In this document: positions 17,751 through 26,577 of the stretch, piece after piece
Numbering within the stretch: position 1 is the stretch's first letter
Layout: each line of letters opens with the position of its first letter
Source: Pseudoxanthomonas koreensis
Lineage (GTDB): Bacteria; Pseudomonadota; Gammaproteobacteria; Xanthomonadales; Xanthomonadaceae
Length of the DNA: 50,156 nt
NCBI RefSeq assembly: GCF_010093225.1
Contig: NZ_PDWM01000021.1
Span: 1-50,156, forward strand
Reading direction: 5' to 3'
Program-made: the position numbers and the translations under genes
The notes under the pieces: generated by a model
What the model saw: the letters and a program-made list of their open reading frames with translations, nothing else
Told to the model about the DNA's origin: nothing
The model's database searches: none

Positions 17751-19028
17751 GTGATCCGTCCTGCCGTCTGCCTGGCCGCCCTGTTCGCGCTCACCGCCTG
17801 CCAGCCGCCGGTGCGGCTGATGCCGGCGCCGGCGCTGTTCCTCAACGGCGAACACAACCTGTTCGCCGCCAACGCCAACCTCGACCGCAGTGCGCGGATC
17901 CAGGTGTTCTACGCCACCAACCGCCTGGCCTTCGGTCCGGACGCGGCACCGGCGTACACGGTGTTCCCGGGCGACGAACTGAACCTGGGCGTGGCCACGC
18001 TCGACATCGGCGGTGGCGCGCAGTCGTGGGACTGGCTGTACGAACAGTCGACCAGCGCTTCGGCCGAACGGCGCCCGCAACTGCTGGTCAATTCGATGGA
18101 CCAGCAGGCCACGGTCGCCATCGGCGCCGACCCGGCCTCGCCGGGCGCCGAAGCACTGGCGTACCTGGCCCGGATCGACCAGGCGCTCGCCGAATCCGCC
18201 GATCCGGACCTGACCATCTACGTGCACGGCGCCAACACCAGCGTCGGCCGCGCCACCGCGCAGGCCGCGCAGTACCGCCACTTCACCGGGCGCAACTCGG
18301 TGGTGCTGTCCTACATCTGGCCGTCGGCCGAGAACTTCATGCGCTTCTCGCACGACGTGTCCAAGGCCGGCCAGACCGCGCCGGCGTTCGCGCAACTGGT
18401 GCGGATGCTGGCGCAGCACACCCGCGCGCGGCACATCGACGTGATCGCCTACAGCTCCGGGGCCATGGTCGCCTCGCCAGGGCTGGCGATCCTGGGCACG
18501 CCGGCGCCCGGCTACGATCCGGCTTCGGTGCGCCTGGGCGAGGTCTATTTCCCGGCGCCGGATGCGGACTTCCGCACCTTCGTGCGCGAGTTGCAGGTCT
18601 ACCACGGCTGGCCCGAGCGGGTGACGGTGACGGTGAACATGCGCGACTCGGTGCTGGTGCTGTCGCGCCTGCACCAGCGCGGCTCGCGCGCCGGGCGGCC
18701 GGACCCGAACGAGCTCGACGAAGAGCAGGCGCAGTGGATGGCCGAAGCCTCGCGCCAGCTGGATTTCGACCTGGTCTCGGCGCGCGCCGGCGACCTGCCG
18801 GGCATGGAGCGGCGCTCGCACATCTTCTGGTACGACCACCCCTGGGTCAGCAGCGACGTGCTGCTGAAGATGCTGTTCCACATGCCGCCGGAACAGCGCG
18901 GGCTGCAGCGCAACCGCACCGGCGACGGGCTCGAGTACTGGAGCTTCCCCGTCGACTACGAAGCCCGGCTGGACGGCGTGATGGACGACCTCGTGCAGAC
19001 CGCCGCCCGGCGCGACCCCGCCCCGTAG
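17751..19028 (+). CDS. Lipoprotein alpha/beta-hydrolase (DUF900-like)
   Basis: Using the GTG at 17751, this is 425 residues with a short signal peptide and a lipobox LTAC (Cys about residue 18), so it would be a lipid-anchored envelope protein. The DUF900-type hydrolase domain includes QVFYATNRLAF, LTIYVHGANTSVG (oxyanion region), SYIWPSAENFMRF and VIAYSSGAMVA as nucleophile elbow, with a His in HIFWYDHPWVSSD. The frame is open for 330 nt upstream, but the signal peptide fixes the start; GGGGAA precedes it. It converges on the macroglobulin gene. The last codon and stop (CCG TAG) are part of a family B repeat arm. The substrate is unknown. Confidence 0.82.
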   Translation: MIRPAVCLAALFALTACQPPVRLMPAPALFLNGEHNLFAANANLDRSARIQVFYATNRLAFGPDAAPAYTVFPGDELNLGVATLDIGGGAQSWDWLYEQSTSASAERRPQLLVNSMDQQATVAIGADPASPGAEALAYLARIDQALAESADPDLTIYVHGANTSVGRATAQAAQYRHFTGRNSVVLSYIWPSAENFMRFSHDVSKAGQTAPAFAQLVRMLAQHTRARHIDVIAYSSGAMVASPGLAILGTPAPGYDPASVRLGEVYFPAPDADFRTFVRELQVYHGWPERVTVTVNMRDSVLVLSRLHQRGSRAGRPDPNELDEEQAQWMAEASRQLDFDLVSARAGDLPGMERRSHIFWYDHPWVSSDVLLKMLFHMPPEQRGLQRNRTGDGLEYWSFPVDYEARLDGVMDDLVQTAARRDPAP

Positions 19029-19106
19029 AGCGGGGCTTGCCCCGCTGCGTTTCCCGAACCCGCGCCGCACCCCTAGTGGAACAGCCGGGCAAGCCCGGCT
19101 CTACGG
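19023..19106. repeat. Family B inverted-repeat pair between convergent genes
   Basis: The two arms are 19023-19046 and 19083-19106. Each is itself a small hairpin (GCGGGGCTTGCCCCGC on the left, GCCGGGCAAGCCCGGC on the right), and both end in CCGTAG when read outward. The left CCGTAG is the last codon and stop of the lipoprotein gene. The right one, on the minus strand, is the last codon and stop of the macroglobulin gene. It resembles REP-type palindromes. Confidence 0.8.
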
Positions 19107-22100
19107 GTCGGCGATGGTGATCGTGGCGGGACGCGCCACGCCGGTGCCGCGCAGGGTCGGCTGGTACATGTCCTCGGCCTGCGGTGGTGGCACGGTGTAG
19201 CTGCCCGGGGTCACCGCGCGCACCAGGTAGTACAGCCGCGCGGTGGCGCCCTGCCCCAGCGACAGCGCCGCCACGTAGCGGTCGTCGCGGTACTCCTCGT
19301 GGCGCAGTTCGGCCTGGCTGGCGCGGTCGGACAGGGCCACGCCCTCGATCTGCACGCCGTCCCACGCCGCGCCGTCGCCGAGGTTGAGGTTCTCCGCCTC
19401 CAGCCCGGCCGGCAGCAGGTCGGTGACCAGTGCGTCGCGCATCGCGTCCTGCGCCTGCACGGTCAGGCGCGCGACCAGCACCTGGCCCTCCTTGAGCGTG
19501 CCGCCCTTCCACGGCGTGCCGTCGGGCAGGAACCAGTCGCGGGCAATGCCGACCCTGCGCTTGTCCTCGGCCGGTGCCTGGGCCGGAATGCCGGCGATCT
19601 CGATGCTGGCGAAGTACGGACCGCCCTGCGGCTCGAAGCGCCCGCCGCGCGCCAGCGCCGCATGGTCGAGGCTGCGCGCGAACACAGCGGCAGGCCCGAG
19701 TTCCACGGTTTCGCCCGCGCCCACGTAGCGCCCGGCCAGCGCGCGCCCGCCACCAGCGTCGAGCGCCCGGCCCAGCCGCGCCAGCGCCATCTGTTCCTGG
19801 GTGCTCAGCCACAGCCGGCCGCGGCCTTCGTCGCGGCGCGCGCGCAGCACGCGGGCCAGGTCGACCGCGCGGGCGTCGTCCTTCGCGTCGGCGCGCTCGC
19901 GCTCGTGCAGCAGCGCGACCATCAGTGCGTCGTCGCGGATCCGGCTGCCGTAGTCGCCCAGCCACTGCGGGCGCTGGTCGGGATCGCGGGCGAAGCCGTC
20001 GGCAACTGCCAATGCGCCCCGCTTGCCATCGCCCTGCAGCGACAGGGCCAGGCCCAGCTGAACCAGCGGCAGGCCGGGGAGGCTGCTGCCCTTCTCCTGG
20101 GCGTAGAGCGCGCGCAGCGTGCCCAGCGGCGCGCGGTTGACCCGCGCCAGCACGTAGCCGGCGTAGGCGCGGTTGGCGAAGCGCAGGTGCTCGCGGTGGT
20201 CGCGGCCGTAGAACTGCGCACCGCCGGCGAGCAGGTCCTCGGAAAGCCGGTCCAGCGCCTTCTGCAGCACGCCATCCGGCACGGCGAACCCGGCCTCGCG
20301 CGCGTCGAGCAGGAAGTCGACGATGTACGGCGTCAGCGCCGGCTCGGTATCGCCGTCGCCGCCCCACATCGAAAAATGCCCGCTGCCGGCCTGCATCGCC
20401 GCCAGGCGGCCGAACGCGCCTTCCATGCGCGCGCGCCGCGCCGCCGGCTCCAGCCCGGTCGCACCCAGCCGGCTGGCGGTGGCCGCGTCCATCACCAGCG
20501 CCGCATAGCCCTTGCTGGTGGTCTGCTCGGCGCAGCCGTACGGGTAGTCGAGCAGGCCCTGCAGCGCGCTGGCGAACGGGATCGGTGGCGAAGCGGTGAC
20601 CCGCAGCCGCGCCTGCACCGTCTCCGGGACCAGGCCTTCGGCCAGCGATGCGTCCAGCAGCAGCGGCACGCCGTCCTCCAGCGTGCGCGCCTCGGCGCGC
20701 AGCACGCCCGGCCAGGCCGCGCGCACCGGCAGGTCGTAGCGGCGATCCACCGCGTAGCCGCCACCGTCCACGCGCACGCGTACCTTCGCCACCGTGTTGC
20801 CCGGCCGCGCCTGCAGCGGGAACGAGAGCGTGGCCTTGGCGCCGTCGTCCAGGCGCAGGCGGCGCTCGCCCTCGGCCACCGCCAGCGGCCCCTCGCCCTC
20901 GACGCGGACGCGGAACTCGCCGGACTTGCCGCTGAAGTTCTGCACGTCCAGGCTGACCGCGCCGCGGTCGCCCGGCGCCATCACCCGCGGCATGCCCGCT
21001 TCGGCCACCACCGGCGCGCGCACCAGCACCTCGCCGTCGCGCTTGCCGTAACGGTCGTCGGAATACACCAGCGCCGACACGCGCAGGGTGCCGTTGAAAT
21101 CCGGCAACGGCAGCTTCAGCCGCGCATTGCCCTGCGCGTCCAGCGCCACCGGGCCGGAGAACAGGTCCACCGTCTGCACCCGCGCGGTCGGGCGCCGCGC
21201 CTGCGGCAAGGCCTCCAGCGCCAGGTCGCCACCGAAGCGCAGCCGCGCCTGGCCACCGGCGAAACTCTCGATCACCCGGCCGTAGACGTCGTAGGCATCG
21301 GTGGCCAGGCGGCGTTGTCCGAAGAAGTGCGCGCTGGCATCGGGCACCGCGAATCGGGTGATGTTGAGGATGCCGACGTCGGTGGCCGAAATGGTGACGT
21401 GCGCCTTGCGCCCGGCCAGCTGCGGCGCGCTCACCGTCACCGGCAGGTCCTGCTGCGGCCGGCTCTGCGCCGGGAAGCGCAGGCCCACCGCCACGCGCCG
21501 GTCGTCGCGGCGCATCGGCACGTGGACCACGCCGACCGCACGCGCCGGGGTCACCTGGCTGGCCGCCGAGCCGCCGCGGAACACCAGCGCGGTGACGTAC
21601 ACGTCATGCCGCTCCCAGTCCGCGGTCACCGGGATCGTGAAGCGGCCGGAGGCCTTGCCGTCCTGGCCCCGCAGCTCGATCTCCTGCACGTGCAGCAGGC
21701 GGTCGCTTTCCACCAGCAGCACGCCGCGGCCGGCATGCGGCGGGGTCACCGTCACTTCCAGGGTGTCGCCGGCGCGGTAGCCGGTGCGGTCCAGGGCCAG
21801 CTTGACCTTGTCCGGGCGCGCGTCCGGGCCGCGGTTGTCGTCGCCCCAGCTCCAGCCGGCGCGGAACGGGTAGCGCATGGTCAACCCGGTGGCCGGATCG
21901 AGCACGTCGACGCGGTACTCGCCCCATTCCACCGCGAAGTCGAAGCGAGCCGCGGTGGCGCCGGCGTCGAGCGTGCGGGTTTCCACGTCCTCGAAGCGGC
22001 GGGTGAAGTCGTAGTCCCAGCCGCCGTCGTCGTCGTGGCGCCAGTGGTAGTCGCGCAGTTCGCGCACCAGGGTGAGCTTCAGCCCCTTCGCCGGTTGCGG

Positions 22101-24086
22101 CCTGCCCTGCGCGTCCACCCGCACCAGTTCGAAGCGCGCACTGGCATTGGCATCGGCCCCGTCCTCTTCGTCGAACAGCGGGCGCACCCCGACCAGCGCC
22201 GGCGCCGGCCACAGCACCCGCTGCAGGCTGCGGCTGACCGGGCGGCCGCCGCTCTCGTGCACGCTGCCGGCGACGGTCACCTGCACCGGCGTCATCGCCT
22301 TGGCCGCTTCCTCGGGCAGCGCCAGCGGGGACTCGATCCGGCCCTGCGCATCGAACGTGGTGTCGAGCACGTCGCGCGGCGCGGTCGGCAGGGGCACCGT
22401 CGGATCCCCGAACACGAAGCCCGGCAGCCTGCCCGGCAGCGGTTGCCGCGCCACCGCCAGCGCCAGCTTCGCGCTGAAGCGGTTGCCCGCCGCCGGCGCG
22501 CCATAGAGATAGGCGGCGTCGGCGCGCAACTGCAGCGCCTCGCCCGGCTTCAGCGTTTGCTGGCCCGGCGGCGTGGACAGGTCCAGCTTCAGCCGCTCCG
22601 GCAGGAATTCCTCGATGCGCAGGGTCATGCCCTGCACCACGTCCTTGCCCGCCGGGTCGGTGCGGAACTCGACCTGCCAGCGCCCGGTGGGCGCGTCGGC
22701 GGGGATCGCCTGCTCGAACGCGTAATAGCCCTGCGCGCCCGGTTCCAGCCGGGTCTCGCGGAACACGCGGCCATCCGGCTGCTTCAGCCGCAGGAACAGC
22801 GGCTGGCCGCTAGCGGCCTTGTCGCCCGCCGCCGCCGGCAGCGCGCGGCCGTCGCCGTCGCGCAGCAGCGCCGACAGGCGCACGGTCTCGCCTGGCCGGT
22901 ACAGGTCGCGCCCGGACCAGGCGAACACGTCGAAGTCCGCCTGCGCGCGGCCGCCGACCGCGAACTCGGACAGGTCCAGCGCCGGCTGGTTGAACGGCAG
23001 CAGCGACACGTCCTTGCCGCGCCGCGCGACCAGCACCTGGCCGGCGTCGAGCCGGTAGTCCAGCAACGCGTTGCCATTGCCATCGGTGGCCGACTTCAGC
23101 AGCGCCTCGCCGTTGCCGTCGAGCACGCGCAGCTCCACGCCCTTCAGCGGCGCGCCGTCGTGCAGCGAGGCGGTGTGCACGTACAGCGTGTCGCGGTAGG
23201 CGCGCGCGTGCAGGCCTACGTCGCTGACGGTGAAGAACGCGGTCTCGTAGCGGTCGGCGAAGCGTCCGGGCTGGCGCAGCACGGCGAAGTACAGGCCCGG
23301 CTGCTGCAGCTGGGCGATTTCCTGCACCGGCAGGTAGTTGAGCACCCGCTCGTTGCGCTCGCCGCCGAGGACGAAGCGGTTGAGGTAGACCGGTTCGGCC
23401 AGGTCGCGCAGCGAGGTGCGCTCGTCGTACTCGCGGTCCAGCTCCCAGCCGCCGCGGCGGCCGCCGCGCTGGAACTGGGCGAAGAACCGCGGCAGTGCGT
23501 CGTCGCGCACGCGCAGGAATTCCACGTCCACTTCCGCCACGTTCACCGACACCACCGGCAGGCCGCGACTCTCGCGCGCCGGCAGCACGCTGCCCTGCGA
23601 AGCGAAACCGGCCACCGGTTCCAGCTCGCCGGTATGCACGGTCTTTTCCAGCGCCGTCTCCAGGCGGCTGCCGTCGGCGGCGAGCAGGCCGGCGGCGATG
23701 GTGACGGTGTAGTCGCGCGCCGGCTCGACGAAGGGATAGCGCAGGGTCTTGCCATCGTCGGACAGCGACCAGCCGCTGGCGTCGGTGCCGGCCGGCTCGA
23801 CCTTGAGCAGCGCATCGAAATCCTGGGTGCCGACCAGCGGCCGCGAGAACTCCAGCGCCAGCGCCAGCTGCCCATCCGCCTGGTCCGGCCAGGCGCGGAC
23901 CAGGGCGAAGCCTTCGACCTGCTCGCGCTTGGCCTGCAGCTTCTCGCCGCCCACTTCGGGCAACTGCCCGCCGGGGTCTCGGCGGCAGCCCGTCGCCAGC
24001 AGCACCAGCAGCGCCAGCGCGACCCATGCGAAACGGCCTACGCCATCACGCGCCATCCCTTGCCCGACCGCCGCCTTCCGCATCAT
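19101..24086 (-). CDS. Alpha-2-macroglobulin family lipoprotein with intact thioester motif
   Basis: This very large protein (1661 residues) is normal in size for bacterial alpha-2-macroglobulins. A signal peptide ends in lipobox LATGC (Cys 34), so it should be lipid-anchored in the periplasm. An N-terminal array of MG domains is followed by the bait region and the thioester domain with YPYGCAEQTT near 1184, an intact CxEQ site able to trap an attacking protease covalently. The alpha-helical region around the thioester (DYGSRIRDDALMVALL) and a C-terminal receptor-like segment follow. The family is thought to protect cells from host or competitor proteases. In E. coli the yfhM gene sits beside pbpC; no transglycosylase is adjacent here. 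The ATG at 24086 has GGGGAG 8 nt upstream. The stop lies in a family B repeat. Confidence 0.94.
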   Translation of the reverse strand: MMRKAAVGQGMARDGVGRFAWVALALLVLLATGCRRDPGGQLPEVGGEKLQAKREQVEGFALVRAWPDQADGQLALALEFSRPLVGTQDFDALLKVEPAGTDASGWSLSDDGKTLRYPFVEPARDYTVTIAAGLLAADGSRLETALEKTVHTGELEPVAGFASQGSVLPARESRGLPVVSVNVAEVDVEFLRVRDDALPRFFAQFQRGGRRGGWELDREYDERTSLRDLAEPVYLNRFVLGGERNERVLNYLPVQEIAQLQQPGLYFAVLRQPGRFADRYETAFFTVSDVGLHARAYRDTLYVHTASLHDGAPLKGVELRVLDGNGEALLKSATDGNGNALLDYRLDAGQVLVARRGKDVSLLPFNQPALDLSEFAVGGRAQADFDVFAWSGRDLYRPGETVRLSALLRDGDGRALPAAAGDKAASGQPLFLRLKQPDGRVFRETRLEPGAQGYYAFEQAIPADAPTGRWQVEFRTDPAGKDVVQGMTLRIEEFLPERLKLDLSTPPGQQTLKPGEALQLRADAAYLYGAPAAGNRFSAKLALAVARQPLPGRLPGFVFGDPTVPLPTAPRDVLDTTFDAQGRIESPLALPEEAAKAMTPVQVTVAGSVHESGGRPVSRSLQRVLWPAPALVGVRPLFDEEDGADANASARFELVRVDAQGRPQPAKGLKLTLVRELRDYHWRHDDDGGWDYDFTRRFEDVETRTLDAGATAARFDFAVEWGEYRVDVLDPATGLTMRYPFRAGWSWGDDNRGPDARPDKVKLALDRTGYRAGDTLEVTVTPPHAGRGVLLVESDRLLHVQEIELRGQDGKASGRFTIPVTADWERHDVYVTALVFRGGSAASQVTPARAVGVVHVPMRRDDRRVAVGLRFPAQSRPQQDLPVTVSAPQLAGRKAHVTISATDVGILNITRFAVPDASAHFFGQRRLATDAYDVYGRVIESFAGGQARLRFGGDLALEALPQARRPTARVQTVDLFSGPVALDAQGNARLKLPLPDFNGTLRVSALVYSDDRYGKRDGEVLVRAPVVAEAGMPRVMAPGDRGAVSLDVQNFSGKSGEFRVRVEGEGPLAVAEGERRLRLDDGAKATLSFPLQARPGNTVAKVRVRVDGGGYAVDRRYDLPVRAAWPGVLRAEARTLEDGVPLLLDASLAEGLVPETVQARLRVTASPPIPFASALQGLLDYPYGCAEQTTSKGYAALVMDAATASRLGATGLEPAARRARMEGAFGRLAAMQAGSGHFSMWGGDGDTEPALTPYIVDFLLDAREAGFAVPDGVLQKALDRLSEDLLAGGAQFYGRDHREHLRFANRAYAGYVLARVNRAPLGTLRALYAQEKGSSLPGLPLVQLGLALSLQGDGKRGALAVADGFARDPDQRPQWLGDYGSRIRDDALMVALLHERERADAKDDARAVDLARVLRARRDEGRGRLWLSTQEQMALARLGRALDAGGGRALAGRYVGAGETVELGPAAVFARSLDHAALARGGRFEPQGGPYFASIEIAGIPAQAPAEDKRRVGIARDWFLPDGTPWKGGTLKEGQVLVARLTVQAQDAMRDALVTDLLPAGLEAENLNLGDGAAWDGVQIEGVALSDRASQAELRHEEYRDDRYVAALSLGQGATARLYYLVRAVTPGSYTVPPPQAEDMYQPTLRGTGVARPATITIADP

Positions 24087-24191
24087 GCGTCATGCTCCCC
24101 GCCGTCCTGCGTGGAGTATAGGCGCGACCGCCTGCGCCGCAGGATGTGAAGAACGCCATGTACGCCGCCGCCCGGCCCCGGAAAGCACGAA

Positions 24192-24209
24192 GGCCGGCGT
24201 TGGCCGGCC
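24192..24209 (-). terminator. Possible terminator downstream of tRNA-Val
   Basis: GGCCGGC / GCCGGCC with a 4-nt loop is followed on the minus strand by a T-poor tail (TTCGTGCTTTCC). It lies 22 nt past the tRNA 3' end. The stem is strong but the T-tract is weak. Confidence 0.45.
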
Positions 24210-24230
24210 CCGCGGGATGATGCTTTGACG

Positions 24231-24305
24231 TGGTGGGCGGTGCAGGGATCGAACCTGCGACCCTTGCCGTGTGAAGGCAATGCTCTACCGCTGAGCTAAC
24301 CGCCC
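24231..24305 (-). tRNA. tRNA-Val (CAC)
   Basis: The minus strand folds as a full cloverleaf with acceptor GGGCGGT, a D arm containing AGCTCAGCGGTAGAGC, anticodon stem TTGCC/GGCAA with loop TTCACAC (anticodon CAC), and T arm GCAGGTTCGATCCCTGC. CCA is encoded. Confidence 0.96.
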
Positions 24306-24342
24306 GGATGACGCGTGCCGCACCTGCCGATGCGGGCTGCGC

Positions 24343-24371
24343 ATGTTAAAGGGGCATGGCGATCCGGTCAA
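24343..24371 (-). promoter_or_regulatory. Candidate promoter of tRNA-Val
   Basis: On the minus strand TTGACC (24366-24371) and TAACAT (24343-24348) are spaced 17 nt apart. Transcription would start about 30 nt before the tRNA 5' end. Confidence 0.55.
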
Positions 24372-24463
24372 CGCCGGACGCGTTCAGCCGCCGCTCCGCC
24401 ATCGCCCCTCCATCTCCCGGTAGCGGCCTGTCGCGATGGGCTGCGCCGCGGCAAGCGTGCCCC

Positions 24464-26101
24464 TCAGCAGGCCTTGCTCCGGCGCAATGCAGCCACCCGT
24501 GCCGGCGGCAGGAAGGCATCGCTGCGCGCCTCGGCCCAGAAGTCGTGGAACACGGCGTGGTCGGGGATCCGGTCGAGCAGCTCGCCCGGGCGCAGGTAGC
24601 GGTACAGCGAGGCCAGCGAACGGATTTCCACCGGCGAGACCCGGCGCAGGATGTGTTCCGGCCCCAGCTCGGACGGGTGCTCCAGGCCGGCCGCGCACAG
24701 CAGGTCGTGCAACGCCTGCAGGGTGTTGTCGTGGAAGTGGTACACGCGGGTGGCCTTGTCGGCCGGGTCCAGGTGCTTCCAGCGGTGCGGGTTCTGGGTG
24801 GCGATGCCGGTCGGGCAGCGGTCGGTGTGGCAGCTCAGCGACTGGATGCAGCCCAGCGCGAACATGTAGCCGCGCGCGGCGTTGCACCAGTCCGCGCCCA
24901 TCGCCAAGGTCCGGGCGATGTCGAAGGCGCTGGTGATCTTGCCGGCCGCGGCCACCTTCACCCGGTCGCGCAGCCCCAGCCCGACCAGGGTGTTGTGGAC
25001 CAGCAGCAGCGCCTCGTGCATCGGCACGCCGATGTGGTCGATGAATTCGGCCGGTGCCGCGCCGGTGCCGCCCTCGGCGCCATCGACGACGATGAAGTCC
25101 GGCAGCAGGTCGGGCTCCATGCCCGCGCGTTCCTGCATCGCCTTGGCGATGCCGAACCATTCCCAGGGGTGGCCGATCGCCAGCTTGAACCCGACCGGCT
25201 TGCCGCCCGACAGGTCGCGCAGCGTCGCAACGAACTGCAGCAGCTCCAGCGGCGTGGAAAACGCCGAATGCCGTGCAGGCGAAATGCAGTCCTCGCCCAT
25301 CGGCACCCCGCGGGTGGCGGCGATTTCCGCACTGACCTTGGCCGCCGGCAACACCCCGCCGTGCCCCGGCTTGGCGCCCTGGGAGAGCTTGATCTCGACC
25401 ATCCGCACCTGCGGCCGGGTGGCCTGTGCGGCGAAGCGTTCCGGGTCGAAGCCCCCTTGCGCGTCGCGGCAGCCGAAGTAGCCCGAGCCGATCTCCCAGA
25501 CCAGGTCGCCGCCGCTCTCCAGGTGGTAGGGCGAGATCGAACCCTCGCCAGTGTCGTGGTAGAAGCCGCCGCGCCGCGCTCCTTCGTTGAGCGCGCGCAC
25601 CGCGTTGGCCGAGAGCGCACCGAAACTCATCGCCGAGATGTTGAACACGCTGGCCGCATACGGCTGCGCGCGCCCTTCGCCGACGACCACGCGGAAATCG
25701 TGGCCGGCGATCGAGGTCGGCGCCAGCGAATGGTTGATCCATTCGTAGTCCACCGCATAGGCATCCTGCAGCGAGCCGAACGGGACCACGTCCATCACGT
25801 TCTTGGCGCGGCGGTAGACCAGCGCGCGCTGCTGCCGCGAGAACGGCGCCTCGACCGTATCGCCTTCGATGAAGTACTGCCGCATCTCCGGGCCGACCGA
25901 TTCGAGCCCGTAGCGGAAGTGCGCCAGGATCGGATAGTTGCGGCGCAGCGTGGTCCGGGTCTGCAGCAGGTCCCAGCTGCCCAGCAGCACCAGCACCGCG
26001 CCGATGCCCGCGCCCCACCACCATCCGGGCCAGCGCGCGGCCAGCGGCAGCGAGAGCAGCAGCAGGACCCAGGCGCCGATGTAGGCGGAATAACGGCTCA
26101 T
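24464..26101 (-). CDS. FMN-binding glutamate synthase family protein, membrane-anchored
   Basis: This 545-residue protein has two N-terminal hydrophobic helices (about 8-25 and 28-45), then a GltB-like FMN and iron-sulfur domain. Key parts are FNISAMSFGALSANAVRALNEGA, HDTGEGSISPYH, IKLSQGAKPGHGG, DFIVVDGAEGGTGAAP and the cysteine cluster CIQSLSCHTDRCPTG (about 420-436) for a 3Fe-4S centre. It lacks the glutaminase domain of full glutamate synthase, so ammonia or another donor would be needed if it makes glutamate; its real reaction is not established. It stands alone between two tRNA genes. The membrane anchor is conserved in stand-alone proteobacterial members as far as I know. Confidence 0.88.
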   Translation of the reverse strand: MSRYSAYIGAWVLLLLSLPLAARWPGWWWGAGIGAVLVLLGSWDLLQTRTTLRRNYPILAHFRYGLESVGPEMRQYFIEGDTVEAPFSRQQRALVYRRAKNVMDVVPFGSLQDAYAVDYEWINHSLAPTSIAGHDFRVVVGEGRAQPYAASVFNISAMSFGALSANAVRALNEGARRGGFYHDTGEGSISPYHLESGGDLVWEIGSGYFGCRDAQGGFDPERFAAQATRPQVRMVEIKLSQGAKPGHGGVLPAAKVSAEIAATRGVPMGEDCISPARHSAFSTPLELLQFVATLRDLSGGKPVGFKLAIGHPWEWFGIAKAMQERAGMEPDLLPDFIVVDGAEGGTGAAPAEFIDHIGVPMHEALLLVHNTLVGLGLRDRVKVAAAGKITSAFDIARTLAMGADWCNAARGYMFALGCIQSLSCHTDRCPTGIATQNPHRWKHLDPADKATRVYHFHDNTLQALHDLLCAAGLEHPSELGPEHILRRVSPVEIRSLASLYRYLRPGELLDRIPDHAVFHDFWAEARSDAFLPPARVAALRRSKAC

Positions 26102-26144
26102 CCTCGCTCCCGTGGCGTGTGGCGGCGACCGGTGGGCCGCGGCA

Positions 26145-26228
26145 TGCCCGGGGCGGGGGTCGAACCCGCATACCCTTTCGGATGGGGGATTTTAAGTCCC
26201 CTGTGTCTACCAGTTTCACCACCCGGGC
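26145..26228 (-). tRNA. tRNA-Leu (TAA)
   Basis: The minus strand gives a class II tRNA of 84 nt with a long variable arm (ATCCGAAAGGGTAT). The acceptor is GCCCGGG/CCCGGGC. The anticodon stem GGGGA/TCCCC has loop CTTAAAA (anticodon TAA). CCA is not encoded. Confidence 0.95.
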
Positions 26229-26283
26229 GCAGCGCAGGCATTGTGCCACCGGCCGCAACCGGCGGCGGCGGTGAAGCCCCACG

Positions 26284-26309
26284 AAAAAGCCCCTGATCGC
26301 TCAGGGGCT
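26284..26309 (-). terminator. Original chromosomal tRNA-Cys terminator, now detached from its tRNA
   Basis: The stem AGCCCCTGA / TCAGGGGCT has a TCGC loop, with a T-tract (TTTTT) on the minus strand at 26284-26288. It lies just beyond the attL copy of the tRNA-Cys 3' half. It must have terminated tRNA-Cys before the island inserted. Confidence 0.8.
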
Positions 26310-26312
26310 TCG

Positions 26313-26362
26313 GTATGGAGGCCTGGGTCGGAATTGAACCGGCGTACGCGGATTTGCAGTCC
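26313..26362. repeat. attL: 50-bp direct repeat, copy of tRNA-Cys 3' half
   Basis: This is identical to 35354-35403. It covers the tRNA-Cys sequence from the anticodon loop to the CCA end plus 3 nt beyond. The sequence diverges right after the shared CAGTCC, so no complete tRNA is encoded here. The distance between copies is 9041 bp. Confidence 0.95.
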
Positions 26363-26492
26363 CGAATGCCGAACTCCCGCCAGTCCCGCCGCTGTTACGT
26401 ATCCGGGACGTTCAGGTAATAATGGCAAGGGTTCAGCGTTGTCATACGCGGACAATGGGGGTACGCTCCGGGTCATAGGAAGTGCACCCTGT

Positions 26493-26514
26493 ACCGGATA
26501 TTTGCCGGATATGA
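26493..26514 (+). promoter_or_regulatory. Candidate integrase arm-type site, left end
   Basis: A 22-bp sequence ACCGGATAnnnGCCGGATATGA is repeated near the right end at 35266-35287 in the same orientation with two mismatches. Each copy is within about 130 bp of an attachment core, as expected for integrase or excisionase binding sites. It is also directly upstream of the likely integrase promoter, so binding could repress integrase. Confidence 0.5.
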
Positions 26515-26515
26515 A

Positions 26516-26545
26516 TTGACCGGCGGATACGCGGACAAGTAATCC
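26516..26545 (+). promoter_or_regulatory. Candidate integrase promoter
   Basis: TTGACC (26516-26521) and TAATCC (26540-26545) are spaced 18 nt apart. Transcription would start about 25 nt before the integrase ATG. Confidence 0.35.
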
Positions 26546-26577
26546 GGGGCCCTTCCTGCCACCCGCAGGAGCCCGCT

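Noticed and set aside
19299-24149. 1616-codon plus-strand frame opposite the macroglobulin gene
   Set aside because: It is His/Gln/Arg-rich with no domain and is the mirror of a well-supported gene; such long shadows are common at this GC content.
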